From the NCBI RefSeq assembly GCF_014323705.1, contig NZ_JABVEC010000008.1, positions 186,001 to 250,000 of the forward strand: a stretch of DNA of 64,000 nucleotides, in the 5' to 3' direction. Numbering within the stretch: the stretch's first letter is position 1; every line of letters starts with the position of its first letter. A model generated the notes under the pieces. It had not been told where the DNA came from. It ran no database searches and was given only the letters and a program-made list of their open reading frames with translations. Made by a program: the position numbers and the translations under genes. Below are positions 24,488 to 33,595 of the stretch, piece by piece. The DNA is from Actinomadura alba (lineage in GTDB: Bacteria; Actinomycetota; Actinomycetes; Streptosporangiales; Streptosporangiaceae).

Positions 24488-26152
24488 GTGGTCATCGCAA
24501 GTGCCAGGGAACGACTTTCCGACGTGAGCCGCATCCGCGGCCCGGGCCGCGACACGCGGTCCGGAAGGTCACTGCGGATCCTGGCCGTGATCGTGGTGGG
24601 GCTCGGCGGCGGCCTCATCGGGATCCTGCTGGGCGGCCGGGTCGAGACTCCCGTCGGCCCGGTGAACGTCGCGATGTCCGTACACCCCTCGTGGAACGGC
24701 GGCACGACCGTCGACGTGCCGCCGCTCGGCACACTGCGGATGGACAGCCACTGGGGACCGCTGCGGCTCCGGGCACAGGTCGCCGAGATCCGCTCCGACG
24801 ACGCGCGCCAGCTCATCGAGGACCCCGCGGCGATCGACGGCCTCACCGAGACGATCGGCGGCGAGGTACGGCACGGCGTCATCGTGCTCGCCGTACGGGC
24901 GCTCGCCTTCGCGTTGGTCTTCGGGGCGCTGGCCGGGCTCCTGGTCTTCCGGTCCTGGCGGGTGGCCCTGGTCACGGCGACGACCGCGCTGGTGGGCTTC
25001 GCGATGGTCGGCGGGCTCGCCGTGGTGACCTTCAACCCACAGTCGGTGGTCGAGCCGCGCTACACGGGCCTGCTGACCAGCGCGCCACAGGTCGTCGGCG
25101 ACGCGAGGTCGATCGCGAGGCGGTTCTCGGAGTACCGGGGACAACTCGCCCGCCTGGTCGGCAACGTCTCCCGCCTGTACGCGGCGACCTCGACACTGCC
25201 CACGTACGAACCCGACCCGACGACGATCCGGGTGCTGCACGTCTCCGACATCCACCTCAACCCGGTGGCGTGGAGCGTGATCGGCTCGATCAGCAAGCAG
25301 TTCCAGGTACAGATGATCATCGATACCGGGGACCTGACCGACCACGGGAGCAAGCCCGAGGAGAAGTTCCTCGACGAGATCGAGAAGCTCAAGCTGCCGT
25401 ACGTCTTCATCCGCGGCAACCACGACTCGCGGGCGACCGAGCGGGCGGTGGGCAAGCAGAAGAACGCTGTGGTCCTGGACGGGCAGATGAAGGACATCGG
25501 GGGGCTGCGCGTCTACGGCGCCGGAGACTCGCGCTTCACCCCCGACAAGAGCACCCGGGACGACAACGTGGGCGCGGCGGCGATGACGGCCGAGGGACAG
25601 CGGCTCGCCCAGGGGCTGCGCGGTACGGGGCTCAGGCCGGATATCGCGCTCCTGCACGATCCCAGCGTGGGCCAGGCCTTCGACGGGGCGACGCCGCTGG
25701 TGCTGTCCGGCCACACGCACCAGCGGTCGACCAAGCTGCTCCCGTCCGGCACCCGCCTGTTCGTCCAGGGCTCGACCGGCGGCGCCGGGCTTCGCGGCCT
25801 CGAAGGCGAACAGCCCACCCCGATCGAGCTGTCGATCCTCTACTTCGACCGGACGACCCACCGGCTGCAGGGCTGGGACGACTTCCGGCTCGGCGGGCTG
25901 GGCCAGACCTCGGCGCAGATCGAGCGCAAGCTCGAGCCTCAGCCCGACCGGCAGATCAAGCCACCGGTGCCGCAGAGCCCCTCGGTGACGCCCGGGTCTC
26001 CGTCCGGCACCCCCGGGTCTCCGTCCGAGACTCCCGGATCGCCGGCCGGCACCCCGGAGCCCGAGCCGTCCGCCCCGAGGGCACTGCCGGTGGCTCCGGC
26101 ACCGGCGCTCCTGCTGCCGATCCCCTGGGTCGTCGCGCGGCGGCGAGGATGA
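24488..26152 (+). CDS. Membrane-anchored metallophosphoesterase
   Basis: From GTG 24488 (GGGAGA upstream) the protein is 554 residues. There are three membrane helices: about 20-40 (ILAVIVVGLGGGLIGILLGG), 125-148 and 152-172. The phosphoesterase domain follows with LHVSDIHLNP, DTGDLTD, IRGNHD and SGHTHQ, giving all the metal ligands. It is probably extracytoplasmic. After about 490 there is a repetitive TPGSPS linker and a hydrophobic end before RRRG. The substrate (phospholipid head group or nucleotide) is unknown. Confidence 0.85.
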   Translation: MVIASARERLSDVSRIRGPGRDTRSGRSLRILAVIVVGLGGGLIGILLGGRVETPVGPVNVAMSVHPSWNGGTTVDVPPLGTLRMDSHWGPLRLRAQVAEIRSDDARQLIEDPAAIDGLTETIGGEVRHGVIVLAVRALAFALVFGALAGLLVFRSWRVALVTATTALVGFAMVGGLAVVTFNPQSVVEPRYTGLLTSAPQVVGDARSIARRFSEYRGQLARLVGNVSRLYAATSTLPTYEPDPTTIRVLHVSDIHLNPVAWSVIGSISKQFQVQMIIDTGDLTDHGSKPEEKFLDEIEKLKLPYVFIRGNHDSRATERAVGKQKNAVVLDGQMKDIGGLRVYGAGDSRFTPDKSTRDDNVGAAAMTAEGQRLAQGLRGTGLRPDIALLHDPSVGQAFDGATPLVLSGHTHQRSTKLLPSGTRLFVQGSTGGAGLRGLEGEQPTPIELSILYFDRTTHRLQGWDDFRLGGLGQTSAQIERKLEPQPDRQIKPPVPQSPSVTPGSPSGTPGSPSETPGSPAGTPEPEPSAPRALPVAPAPALLLPIPWVVARRRG

Positions 26153-26241
26153 GGGCCACAGGGGGATTCGTTTTAGTGTCGGGGGCGCTTGTCCCCTATG
26201 CTTGGCAAGTCCGGTGACGACCACAGGTCGCCACTGCAGCC

Positions 26242-26314
26242 GCCCCCATCGTCTAGCGGCCTAGGACGCCGCCCTTTCAAGGCGGTAGCACGGGTTCGAA
26301 TCCCGTTGGGGGCA
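26242..26314 (+). tRNA. tRNA-Glu (anticodon TTC)
   Basis: The 5' GCCCCCA pairs with TGGGGGC before discriminator A. The anticodon arm CCGCC-CTTTCAA-GGCGG gives TTC, and the T-loop is GGTTCGAATCC. The length is 73 bases. CCA is not encoded fully (CA then TCC). Confidence 0.94.
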
Positions 26315-26324
26315 CATCCCACAT

Positions 26325-26360
26325 AGGCCCAGATCAGAGACATAATCTCTGTCTGGGCCT
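26325..26360 (+). terminator. Hairpin after tRNA-Glu
   Basis: AGGCCCAGA-T-CAGAGA pairs with TCTCTG-TCTGGGCCT around CATAA, with one bulged base. It starts 11 bases after the tRNA. Confidence 0.65.
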
Positions 26361-26367
26361 CGTCCGT

Positions 26368-26541
26368 TCAGGACGCGTTCTTGCGCTTCCGTGCCCGTTG
26401 CGTGCCCGATCGGCTCTTGCCCGTCTTCTTCAGTTCCGCCTTGGTCATCGCGCTGAGCGTGTCCGCGATCTCCTGGTGACGCTCCTGCGTGGCGTGCAGA
26501 TAGATCACGGCCGCTCTGACCGCCATCACCGGGTCCGCGCC
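26368..26541 (-). pseudogene. Integrase C-terminal tail fragment beside tRNA-Glu
   Basis: The minus strand reads MAVRAAVIYLHATQERHQEI, then ADTLSAMTKAELKKTGKSRSG and RARKRKNAS-stop. This is the end of actinobacterial phage/ICE integrases after the catalytic Tyr. The rest is lost. Its place 54 bases from the tRNA-Glu 3' end is what an element integrated at that tRNA would leave. Confidence 0.65.
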
Positions 26542-26794
26542 GCCGCCACCGATTCACCACCGCAGGCCCGCCGGCCAACTCGCATCGCTCGCCCCTACGG
26601 GATGCCTACGGCATTGGACGGCAGCCCCGCTCCCCATCGCGCCGGGTTGCGGTTCGTACATGCCTCCGGCGGGGGCACTCAGGCTCCGGGATGGCCGACC
26701 AAGCCCACTGTCGCAAGGTCTGTCAGGGGTCAAGGTGGAAGCCTGGTCATCCCGTCAGGAGGAGCTGTGGCGTAGGCGTGCCCGAAAAGAGCGA

Positions 26795-27334
26795 TCAGGC
26801 CGTAATCTCCAGGAACATCGCCTGTAGTTCGCGAGTCGCGGCCTGGAGATCGTGCCAGTCGGGATCCGTGACGGCATCCTCCCAGAACACGTACATCTGG
26901 CCCGACCGCGTCCAGACCAGAAGGTCGACGATCTGTGAAAACGTCGACGGGGCGAAACGTGGGATGAGGTCGTCCTCAACGATCGTGCGCAGTTCGCGAC
27001 CCGCCACCAGGCCCAGCCAGGTCGCCGCAGCGCTTGCTGACTGGCCAATCACGTGCAGCTCTGGGTCCTGGTCTTCGACCACGCTCATCTCTGTCAGATG
27101 GTCGTAGATCGCATCGGCGTCAACCGGCTCCCCATCGGCGGCCCGACGGATCCCTTGCACCGCCTCCGAAGTCGAAAGCGCCGGCTCGTCGCAGAAGTCC
27201 GCCTCCTGCTGCTCCAGGCGTTCGAGCAGGGGGGCGATTAGCCCGTAAAGGCGGGCGAGTTGTTCGCCCGGAGGCAGATCATCAGCGAACTCATCGATGG
27301 ATCTAAGGAGGTCGGGGTACGTCGTATCCGTCAT
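26795..27334 (-). CDS. Hypothetical acidic protein
   Basis: The 179-residue acidic, Leu-rich protein (LLRSIDEFADDLPPGEQLARLYGLIAPLLERL; TFSQIVDLLVWTRSGQMYVFWEDAVTDPDW, in parts) has no motif I recognise. The composition and regular length suggest a cytosolic helical protein. Immunity-type proteins have such a profile, but this is only an impression. ATG 27334 has little ribosome-binding signal. GTG 27376 and ATG 27361 upstream are alternatives. It lies between integrase debris and a hairpin. Confidence 0.55.
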   Translation of the reverse strand: MTDTTYPDLLRSIDEFADDLPPGEQLARLYGLIAPLLERLEQQEADFCDEPALSTSEAVQGIRRAADGEPVDADAIYDHLTEMSVVEDQDPELHVIGQSASAAATWLGLVAGRELRTIVEDDLIPRFAPSTFSQIVDLLVWTRSGQMYVFWEDAVTDPDWHDLQAATRELQAMFLEITA

Positions 27335-27386
27335 GCGAGCCTGAATAGCATGCGCGGCTGACATCTCTTTAACCAAGATCGAACTT

Positions 27387-27420
27387 GACCCACCCCGAGT
27401 TCGTGGTGGGTCATTTTGTT
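27387..27420. terminator. Hairpin with T-rich tail
   Basis: GACCCACC at 27387 pairs with GGTGGGTC at 27405-27412 and is followed by ATTTTGTT. It is a rho-independent-like terminator for plus-strand transcripts, though no plus-strand gene precedes it now. It may be a leftover of a lost element. Confidence 0.55.
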
Positions 27421-27502
27421 AGCTTTCGCGTCGGTTCATGGTGAACAGTCCGGGTTCTGGTTCGGTGAGGATGTCTCGGCCGACCAGGCGCTTGAGCTTG
27501 GC

Positions 27503-27530
27503 GCGGGTTCGATTCCCGTCACCCACTCCA
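27503..27530 (+). other. tRNA 3'-end fragment (T-arm and acceptor), att-site-like
   Basis: GCGGGTTCGATTCCCGT forms a T-arm, followed by CACCCAC, T and CCA, as in the 3' third of a tRNA (tRNA-His-like acceptor). No 5' part precedes it. Such fragments are left at the far end of elements integrated into tRNA genes. A possible coding tail follows to 27682 but has no start. Confidence 0.5.
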
Positions 27531-27887
27531 CCACGAAGGCCCAGGTCAGGGACATGATCCCCAAGGGCGGGGCCAGCGCGGAGATCACGCCGCCGACCCG
27601 GCCGGGGGATCAGGAAGGCGAGATCGCGCAGCTGGCGGCGGCCGACAAGCTGACCGACCGGGTGCTGTGCGCCGACCGCTGAGGCGCGGTGGGGCGCGGA
27701 AATGCCCCAAATGTCGGGAGAAGGCTCATGCAAGCGTGGATCGCTTAACGATCTCGTGTTTCTCTCCCCGAAGGGGCGCGTTGTATTCGGGTTTCGTTGT
27801 CACCGTAGATCATGCACTATGTTCCCGGGTCGGCTTCCGCGCACATATTCGGGAAGTCGGCGGTGACGCCCGCCCGAGGAGCTTTCT

Positions 27888-28754
27888 GTGACAGGTCCCG
27901 CTCGTCCGCCGTGGGGACAAGGTGGACAACGGCCGCCCCCCATCCCGCCGCAGTACCCGCCTCCGCAGTACCCGCCGCCACAATGGCAGCCGGGGCCCCA
28001 GCCGCCCCCGCGTCCACCGACGCGCGCGGGACGGATTCTCCGGAGGCTGAACCCGTTCCTGGCCGCGCGGGCCGCGTTCCGGCCCTCCCGGCCGGGCCTG
28101 ATCGTCGATTCGCGCGTCCGGAGGCTGCAGGTCGCCCGTGCCTGGGCGGGCATCGTGGTGACGCTCGCCGTGGCCGTGGTCTACAGCGCCGCCGCTCCCA
28201 AGGAGCTGGCGAGTGAGCGGTTCAATGACGCCTGGACCAACGTCCTGATTCTCACCTGCGCTCTGCCGCTGGTCGTAGGTGCCTTCATCCTGGTCGCCCG
28301 GCCGCCGAACCGGGGCGTGTTCGCGCGCCGGATCCGCTACCCGCTGATCGCGGTTGGGGCGATATTCTGCTCCATGTTCACCTTCGTGCTCGCGGCCGTG
28401 CCCGATCTCGAAGGTCTGCGCGAAGCGGTCGGGCCGGTCGTTCTGATCCCCGGTGGCGTGATCTTGTTCCTCTGGATGCTCCCCTTCGCGATCTACGGCA
28501 TCGTCCTGTCGCTGACCAACGTGTTCCGGACGGCCGACATCCACGAGGTGGTGCCGCCCCTGGTGAGCGTTTCGGCGTCCTGGGTAATGGCCCTGGTCAA
28601 CCTGTTCACCGACGCCTACAAGGAAGTGCCGGGCATCTTGGCCGTGGCGCTGCTCCTGGGGGCGCCACTGACGGTATCCACGCTCGCCCACTACGAGCTT
28701 CGCAGACTGCGCCGCCTGCACGGCATCACGTTGCGCAACACGCTGTTGCGCTGA
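27888..28754 (+). CDS. Proline-rich membrane protein of unknown function
   Basis: The 288-residue protein has a cytosolic Pro/Gln-rich N-terminus (PPQYPPPQYPPPQWQPGPQPPP) and about six membrane helices between residues 82 and 265. Examples are WAGIVVTLAVAVVYSAAA, VLILTCALPLVVGAFILVA, YPLIAVGAIFCSMFTFVLA and VVLIPGGVILFLWMLPFAIYG. GAGGAG lies before GTG 27888. I do not recognise the family. Pro-rich N-tails of this type are common on actinobacterial membrane proteins. Confidence 0.8.
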   Translation: MTGPARPPWGQGGQRPPPIPPQYPPPQYPPPQWQPGPQPPPRPPTRAGRILRRLNPFLAARAAFRPSRPGLIVDSRVRRLQVARAWAGIVVTLAVAVVYSAAAPKELASERFNDAWTNVLILTCALPLVVGAFILVARPPNRGVFARRIRYPLIAVGAIFCSMFTFVLAAVPDLEGLREAVGPVVLIPGGVILFLWMLPFAIYGIVLSLTNVFRTADIHEVVPPLVSVSASWVMALVNLFTDAYKEVPGILAVALLLGAPLTVSTLAHYELRRLRRLHGITLRNTLLR

Positions 28755-28770
28755 CTCCATGCCGCCGGTG

Positions 28771-28806
28771 GCCCCGGCCGCGCCCCACCGAGGGCACGGC
28801 CGGGGC
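28771..28806 (+). terminator. Hairpin after membrane protein gene
   Basis: GCCCCGGCCG pairs with CGGCCGGGGC 16 bases later, shortly after the stop at 28754. There is no T run. Confidence 0.55.
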
Positions 28807-28895
28807 GGCCTGTCATGCCTTGTCGGCGTCCAGCTTGCCGGCCGGCCGATACCCGCCTCGCTGCAGGGCAGCCCTTCCTGTCCGGAGCGAGATGG

Positions 28896-29069
28896 CTAGC
28901 GGTCGAGAATCGCAGCCACAAGATCGGCGAGGCTGGCGGTGTGGTAGTCGAATGTGTCGGTGGCAAGAGGTGGGTCTCCGACCGGCCGTTGGCATAGGCC
29001 GTGCGCAGTCCCAGTACTTGTGCGCCCCGGAGGTCCCATGCGTGAGCGGCGACCATGAGAACGCGCTCC
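28896..29069 (-). pseudogene. Haloacid dehalogenase type II, C-terminal relic
   Basis: The minus strand reads APERVLMVAAHAWDLRGAQ, then LGLRTAYANG. After a frame change it continues GDPPLATDTFDYHTASLADL and ends AAILDR. This is the last quarter of L-2-haloacid dehalogenases (MVAAHxWDxxGA box). The nucleophile Asp domain is gone. It meets the transporter relic head-on at about 29070. Confidence 0.6.
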
Positions 29070-29269
29070 GGTGCACCACCGCCGGCGTGGCCGCCCTCGT
29101 CGCCGTCGCCGCCACGCACACCGCCGCCCAACCCGAACCCGGCTCGACCACCGCGCTTCTGGCCGGCTACCGCCTCGGATTGCTCGTGAGCGCGGGCATC
29201 GCCGCCGGCGCACTCGGCATGCTCGCCTTCGGCCGCCGAGCCCGGAACGCCATCCCCTCCCCGGGATAA
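29070..29269 (+). pseudogene. DHA2-type MFS exporter, last-helix relic
   Basis: The plus strand reads TTAGVAALVAVAATHTAAQ, then ALLAGYRLGLLVSAGIAAGALGM and GRRARNA-stop. This matches the end of 14-helix EmrB/QacA-type exporters. Nothing of the first 13 helices remains. It is debris and not expressed on its own. Confidence 0.55.
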
Positions 29270-29659
29270 GTGGCCGCGACCACCGAGCACCGAGCACCGA
29301 GCACCGATGAGTTCGCCCCGGTCGCGATGTTGCACTATCGCAACTGACGATCGACAAGGAAGATGTCGCGAACATCTTATGAAAGGCACGCATCAAAGAA
29401 ATCGACTCCGAAAGGCACATATATGAACCCGGACGCTCTGGGAGCCTGCTTCGGCGAAGCCCAGAAAGAGCTCTCTGAAAAGGCACCGGTCGGTGGACGC
29501 ACCATTCCTGTCTCGCCGGCCCGGTGCAGCGAGACGACAGCATCACCCTGGGCGAATACGACAGCGCTGAGATATGGCTCACCCCATGGTCTCCCGAGAT
29601 CCAATCGAACCGCTCGAACTCTGACGAGGTCCGCGCCACACCGGGTCGATCAGAATCAC
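29270..29659. other. Stretch without a supportable gene
   Basis: The composition is less GC-biased than its surroundings. A short frame from ATG 29423 (MNPDALGACFGEAQKELSEK) has no recognisable continuation. I call no gene. Confidence 0.35.
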
Positions 29660-29900
29660 CCACGCTGGCGTTGTCACATCTCCAGTTCGAGGCCCTGCTG
29701 TCGGCCGCACATGCGTCGGTCAACCCGAACGACTTCGCCTTGATCGCAAGGCTCGGCGTGCTCGGCGCCGCGGATCTTCAAGGCCACCAGGACCGACATC
29801 AACGACCTGGGCACGGAACACAGTCACCGGTCCTGCGCATGGTCGGCACGGGAGCCCGGAGGTTCCGGGGCCGCTCTGACCCAGATGGGCGGTACGCGGC
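29660..29900 (+). pseudogene. Tyrosine recombinase relic with several frameshifts
   Basis: LALSHLQFEALLSAAHAS and NDFALIARLGVLG are followed in the next frame by RIFKATRTDINDLGTEH, and then in a third by SPVLRMVGTGARRF. Joined, these follow the core of a XerD-like integrase (LGLTHLQFEA, ALLGLLGLRIFEA, DLGxEHGHRVLRVVGKG). At least two frameshifts make it dead. The C-terminal catalytic box is missing. Confidence 0.6.
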
Positions 29901-30136
29901 TCGCTGTCGCTGAGGGCTCTCAGTCTGGAATTGCGGCGCGCGCTGGCCGGATCCGGCCAATATCGAGGTGGTCGAGGTGGAGTTTTCCACGTTGGCGCAC
30001 TTCATGGCTGCGAGCCGGTGAGGGGTCTTTGAGTCGGCCTAAAACGGGAGATTAGGGCACTAGCCCCTTATCGGTAACGGAATGTACATTCCAGCCGGAA
30101 CGCCCAGGAGCCCGAGGTTGGGTCTCCACCCATGGA

Positions 30137-30161
30137 CATCCAGGTCATTGGGACCTGGATG
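30137..30161 (+). promoter_or_regulatory. Hairpin in the leader of the SxxK-PKD gene
   Basis: CATCCAGGTC pairs perfectly with GACCTGGATG around ATTGG, 35 bases before the start codon. With no T tract, it may be a 5' mRNA stabiliser or operator, or the end of an upstream transcript. Confidence 0.4.
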
Positions 30162-30195
30162 CCGGTGTGCGGGCGTGCCTAGGAAGGAATCCTTG

Positions 30196-32538
30196 ATGGT
30201 GGGCAGAGCACGAGCATTGCTGATTGCGATGGTCGTGGTGGCCTCCGTATTCGCGGTACCGCGAATCGCGCAGGCCGGGGTATACGAACAAGCACCCAGC
30301 GTCACGTGTCACTCGCAGACTCAGCCGCGATTCGCCGAGGAGATGACCGACCTCATGCGGATCGCGACGAACGTCGGGACGGTCACCCGTCCCAATGGCC
30401 CGCAACCGCCGGGCATCGCCTTCTACGATCACGTCACCCGCACCGAGTGCTACACCCCGACGAACAGGCTCTACAAGACCGCCAGTGTGGTCAAAGCCTC
30501 GATCCTCGGAGCGCTGCTGCAAAGGCCCCAGGAGCTCAGCGCCGGCGAACGCGAGCTTGTCGAAAAGGTGTTCACCGACCGGTTCGCCAGCACTGATGCC
30601 GCGGGCGAGTTGTGGAAGATCCTGGACTGCGGCAAGGACGACACCGGCTCGGTGCGGCCGTGCAGGGCAATGTGGGACTTCTGGGCGGCCGCTGGGATGA
30701 CCGACACGTCCGCCTCCGACACAGGCGCGTTCGGCGAGACTTCAACCACCGCGCGGGACCAGGTCAAGCTGCTCAAACTGTTCACCGGCCATGACGACGG
30801 CGTCATCAACCGTGAGCGCCGTGCCTACGCGCTCGACCTGATGAAGCGGGCCGAACCCCGGTTCGGCGTCCCCTCGTTCGCTCCGCCGGGGACGGTGCAG
30901 CGACTCAAGGTTGGCTACGCCAATCTCAACGATGGTGACTACGCCTTCCGGGTCCACTCCATCGGTCAGATCGAGGGCGGCCCGCAGGCGTACAACTACC
31001 TGATGGCGATCCTCACTGATCAAAATGATGAGGTGAACATTCCGGGTTGGCCCTACGACTGGCCGTACAACGGCGAACAGCGGGTCAACGACATCAGCGA
31101 ACAGCTCAACTGCGGGGTCCGCGAACTGAACGGCGACGGCTCCTGCTGGAGCTTCAAGAAGGAGGAGTGCTCCGTCTCCCCGCCGGAACAGCACTGCAGT
31201 ACCGTCCATCCGCTCCGGTCCCACCGCAGCCAGCATTGGGTTCGGGTGTCGATGCCCAACCTTCTCGGGACGACGGTGCATTGGCGACTCAAGGACGCGG
31301 CCAACGGTGTGATCGTTGATGAGGGCGATGCCGTCGGTGGGCCGGACTGCGTCTGCGAAAAGACGGTGTACGGGCTGTACGGCAGCTACATCCTGTTGGT
31401 GGACAGGGATGTCGCCAACCCGCACCCATTGGGCGGGACCATCCTCAATTACACCGGCGACCCGGAGCCCGGCGCCAACCAGCCGCCGGTGGTGTACGCG
31501 GGACCCGACGTCAGCGGTGATGAAGGCTCGCCCATTGCGGTTCATGGCTTCGCGAACGATGACGACGGCATGCCGCAGGTGAACTGGTCGGTCCAGCCCG
31601 GGGAAGGCGTCGACCCCGGCGGGTCGTGCACCGTCATCGACCCGAGTGCGCCGATCACACAGCTGACCTGCAACGACGACGGCACGTTCGTGCTCACCAT
31701 GTCAGCCAACGACGGCAGGCACGGGGCGGTCACCGACACGGCGCTCGTGCACGTGAAGAACGTCGCCCCGATACTCGGCGGCACTGCCCGTGCGGCATCG
31801 GCCGAAGACACACCAGGGATACAGACGCCTCGTCCTTGGCAGGCGTTCGAGGTGGGCACCCCGGTGCAGATGACGGCCAACTTCACCGACCCCGGCAGTA
31901 ACGACACCCACGTCTGCGCGGCCGAATGGGACGACGGCACGTCGGATTCCGTCACCTCCACGGGCCACTCGTGCACCATCACGCATACCTTCGATGAGCC
32001 GGGCATGTACACGATCAAGGCGAAGGTGACCGACGACGACGGCGGCACCATCGACAAGAGCGTGCTCGTGGTCGTCTACGACCCCGACGGGGGGTTCGCG
32101 ACCAGCGGAGCTCAACTCGATTCACCGGTAGGCGCGCTGGCGTCGGCCCCTGGGGCAGGCGGGAAGTTGAGCGTCCAGGCCAACCCTGCCTACAAGCCCG
32201 GTGACACCGGGCCTATCCCGGGCAGTGGCAAGGTGCAGGCTCGACTGGACGGCACCGACTTCTCGTTCGCCGCGACCGACCTGCAGTGGCTGGTCGTCGC
32301 GCCAGACGAGCAGGTGGCCGTCAAGGGCACCGGCACCGTCAACGGCGAGGCCGGCTTCGGGTTCGTGCTCTACGGCTACGACGATCCCGACAAGCTCCGC
32401 CTCGTGGTGTGGTCCACAACCGACGGCGAGAACCCCGGTGGGAAGGTGCTCTACGACAACCGCAGAGGCGCCGACTATGACCTGGACCTGGCGGAACCCC
32501 AGGCCCTGACGGGAGGCTCCTTCCAAGCGCACCTATGA
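30196..32538 (+). CDS. Exported SxxK serine-hydrolase-like protein with PKD-type domains
   Basis: The 780-residue protein starts at ATG 30196 with AGGAAGGAA upstream. The signal peptide ends near AQAG. Residues about 40-290 resemble class A beta-lactamase-like serine hydrolases: S97-VV-K100 in LYKTASVVKASIL, STTARDQVKLLKLF, and a K-x-G strand in RLKVGYANL. A middle Cys-rich part (about 300-420) is followed by two PKD-like domains: PPVVYAGPDVSGDEGSPIAV, and HTFDEPGMYTIKAKVTDDDGG at about 600. A beta-rich C-terminus ends QAHL. A role at the cell wall or on external peptides is likely. I know no named family with this order. Confidence 0.75.
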   Translation: MVGRARALLIAMVVVASVFAVPRIAQAGVYEQAPSVTCHSQTQPRFAEEMTDLMRIATNVGTVTRPNGPQPPGIAFYDHVTRTECYTPTNRLYKTASVVKASILGALLQRPQELSAGERELVEKVFTDRFASTDAAGELWKILDCGKDDTGSVRPCRAMWDFWAAAGMTDTSASDTGAFGETSTTARDQVKLLKLFTGHDDGVINRERRAYALDLMKRAEPRFGVPSFAPPGTVQRLKVGYANLNDGDYAFRVHSIGQIEGGPQAYNYLMAILTDQNDEVNIPGWPYDWPYNGEQRVNDISEQLNCGVRELNGDGSCWSFKKEECSVSPPEQHCSTVHPLRSHRSQHWVRVSMPNLLGTTVHWRLKDAANGVIVDEGDAVGGPDCVCEKTVYGLYGSYILLVDRDVANPHPLGGTILNYTGDPEPGANQPPVVYAGPDVSGDEGSPIAVHGFANDDDGMPQVNWSVQPGEGVDPGGSCTVIDPSAPITQLTCNDDGTFVLTMSANDGRHGAVTDTALVHVKNVAPILGGTARAASAEDTPGIQTPRPWQAFEVGTPVQMTANFTDPGSNDTHVCAAEWDDGTSDSVTSTGHSCTITHTFDEPGMYTIKAKVTDDDGGTIDKSVLVVVYDPDGGFATSGAQLDSPVGALASAPGAGGKLSVQANPAYKPGDTGPIPGSGKVQARLDGTDFSFAATDLQWLVVAPDEQVAVKGTGTVNGEAGFGFVLYGYDDPDKLRLVVWSTTDGENPGGKVLYDNRRGADYDLDLAEPQALTGGSFQAHL

Positions 32539-32579
32539 CCTGCCTGGCTTAGGCACGGCTTCCCGACGACCGGACGAGC

Positions 32580-32614
32580 GGTGGCGGCACGACCCACTGG
32601 GCCGTGCCGCCACC
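32580..32614 (+). terminator. Hairpin after SxxK-PKD gene
   Basis: GGTGGCGGCACG pairs perfectly with CGTGCCGCCACC around 11 bases, 42 bases after the stop. A smaller hairpin (TGCCT/AGGCA) precedes it. Confidence 0.65.
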
Positions 32615-32704
32615 CACTGGTTACGACGCTTGAACGAACGTGCGCCACGGCGGAGTCACCTCTCGACAGAACCGCACGTTGCCCAGCCGACCCACGCTCT
32701 GCGT

Positions 32705-33595
32705 TCATCGCTCCGCAGTGCCTCGTGATCTCAGCAGCTCGAACACGCTGGAGAAGCTGTCCCGCCCGTGGCCGTCGGCTGACCGCCTGTCGAGCAGGGC
32801 CTTCAGCGGTTCATGGACGTCGGTGGCGATATCGCTGGCTCTGCTGAGCTGGATGAGGCTGTCGACCCCGGCCCGGTTCAGGTCGACCGTGGAGACCCCA
32901 TCCGCATACGCCGCTGATCCCGCCTCGCGCGCCAGCTCGGGCAGGAACCCGGCCATCCCGTGGAGCCATCGGGCCGCCAGCGGGGCGAACATTTCAGGGG
33001 TGGTACCCACCGAGCCGAGCAGTGCCGCGGCATGCAGAAACCCGGTGAGGGCAGCGTATCCGGTGCCCAGCAGGGCCAGGTCGTGGACTTCCGCAGAACC
33101 GGCGTCCGTGCCGAAGTAGTGTGCCGGCGCCATCACTTCCAGCTCGCGTCGGTAAGTGGTGAAGGCACGCTGGGATCCGCTGTAGAGGAAGAAGGCCTCC
33201 GGGGTGGCGACGGTCTCGGGGAGGGCCATCATGGCGCCGTCGAGGTAGTCGGCGCCGTGTCCGGCGGCCCAGGCGGCCAGCTCACGGGCGTGGTCGGGGG
33301 TGCTGTTGGCAAGGTTCACCAGGGTACGGCCCTGCAACGCGGAGGCGGTGGGTCCGAGGGCCTGCCGTACCGCGTCGTGGTCGAGGAGCGGGGCGATCAC
33401 CAGTTGGCCGGCCGCGACCGCCTCGGTGGTGGTTGTCGCGCGGATGGCGCCCTGTGCGACGAGTGCGTCGGCTTTGGCGGCGGTGCGGTTCCATACGGTG
33501 GTCGGGTAACCGGCGTTGAGGAACGCGGAGGCAATCGGGGCGCCCATCCGGCCGAGACCGAGAACCGTGACGTGTGGCTTCGTCTGCTCAGGCAT
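32705..33595 (-). CDS. Imine reductase-like NAD(P)-dependent oxidoreductase (second of pair)
   Basis: The 296-residue protein begins VTVLGLGRMGAPIASAFLNAG, a Rossmann GxGxMG, then YPTTVWNRTAAKADALV. NADP preference is suggested by NRT with following Lys. The helical C-domain (LALLGTGYAALTGFLHAAALLG) is that of the imine reductase branch of the beta-hydroxyacid dehydrogenase superfamily. It would reduce cyclic imines or related substrates. It overlaps the upstream paralogue by eight bases, so the two are co-translated. Confidence 0.82.
   Translation of the reverse strand: MPEQTKPHVTVLGLGRMGAPIASAFLNAGYPTTVWNRTAAKADALVAQGAIRATTTTEAVAAGQLVIAPLLDHDAVRQALGPTASALQGRTLVNLANSTPDHARELAAWAAGHGADYLDGAMMALPETVATPEAFFLYSGSQRAFTTYRRELEVMAPAHYFGTDAGSAEVHDLALLGTGYAALTGFLHAAALLGSVGTTPEMFAPLAARWLHGMAGFLPELAREAGSAAYADGVSTVDLNRAGVDSLIQLSRASDIATDVHEPLKALLDRRSADGHGRDSFSSVFELLRSRGTAER

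Noticed and set aside
30137..30161. Possible riboswitch in the leader of the SxxK-PKD gene
   Set aside because: Only one simple hairpin is seen, with no conserved riboswitch core or switching partner.
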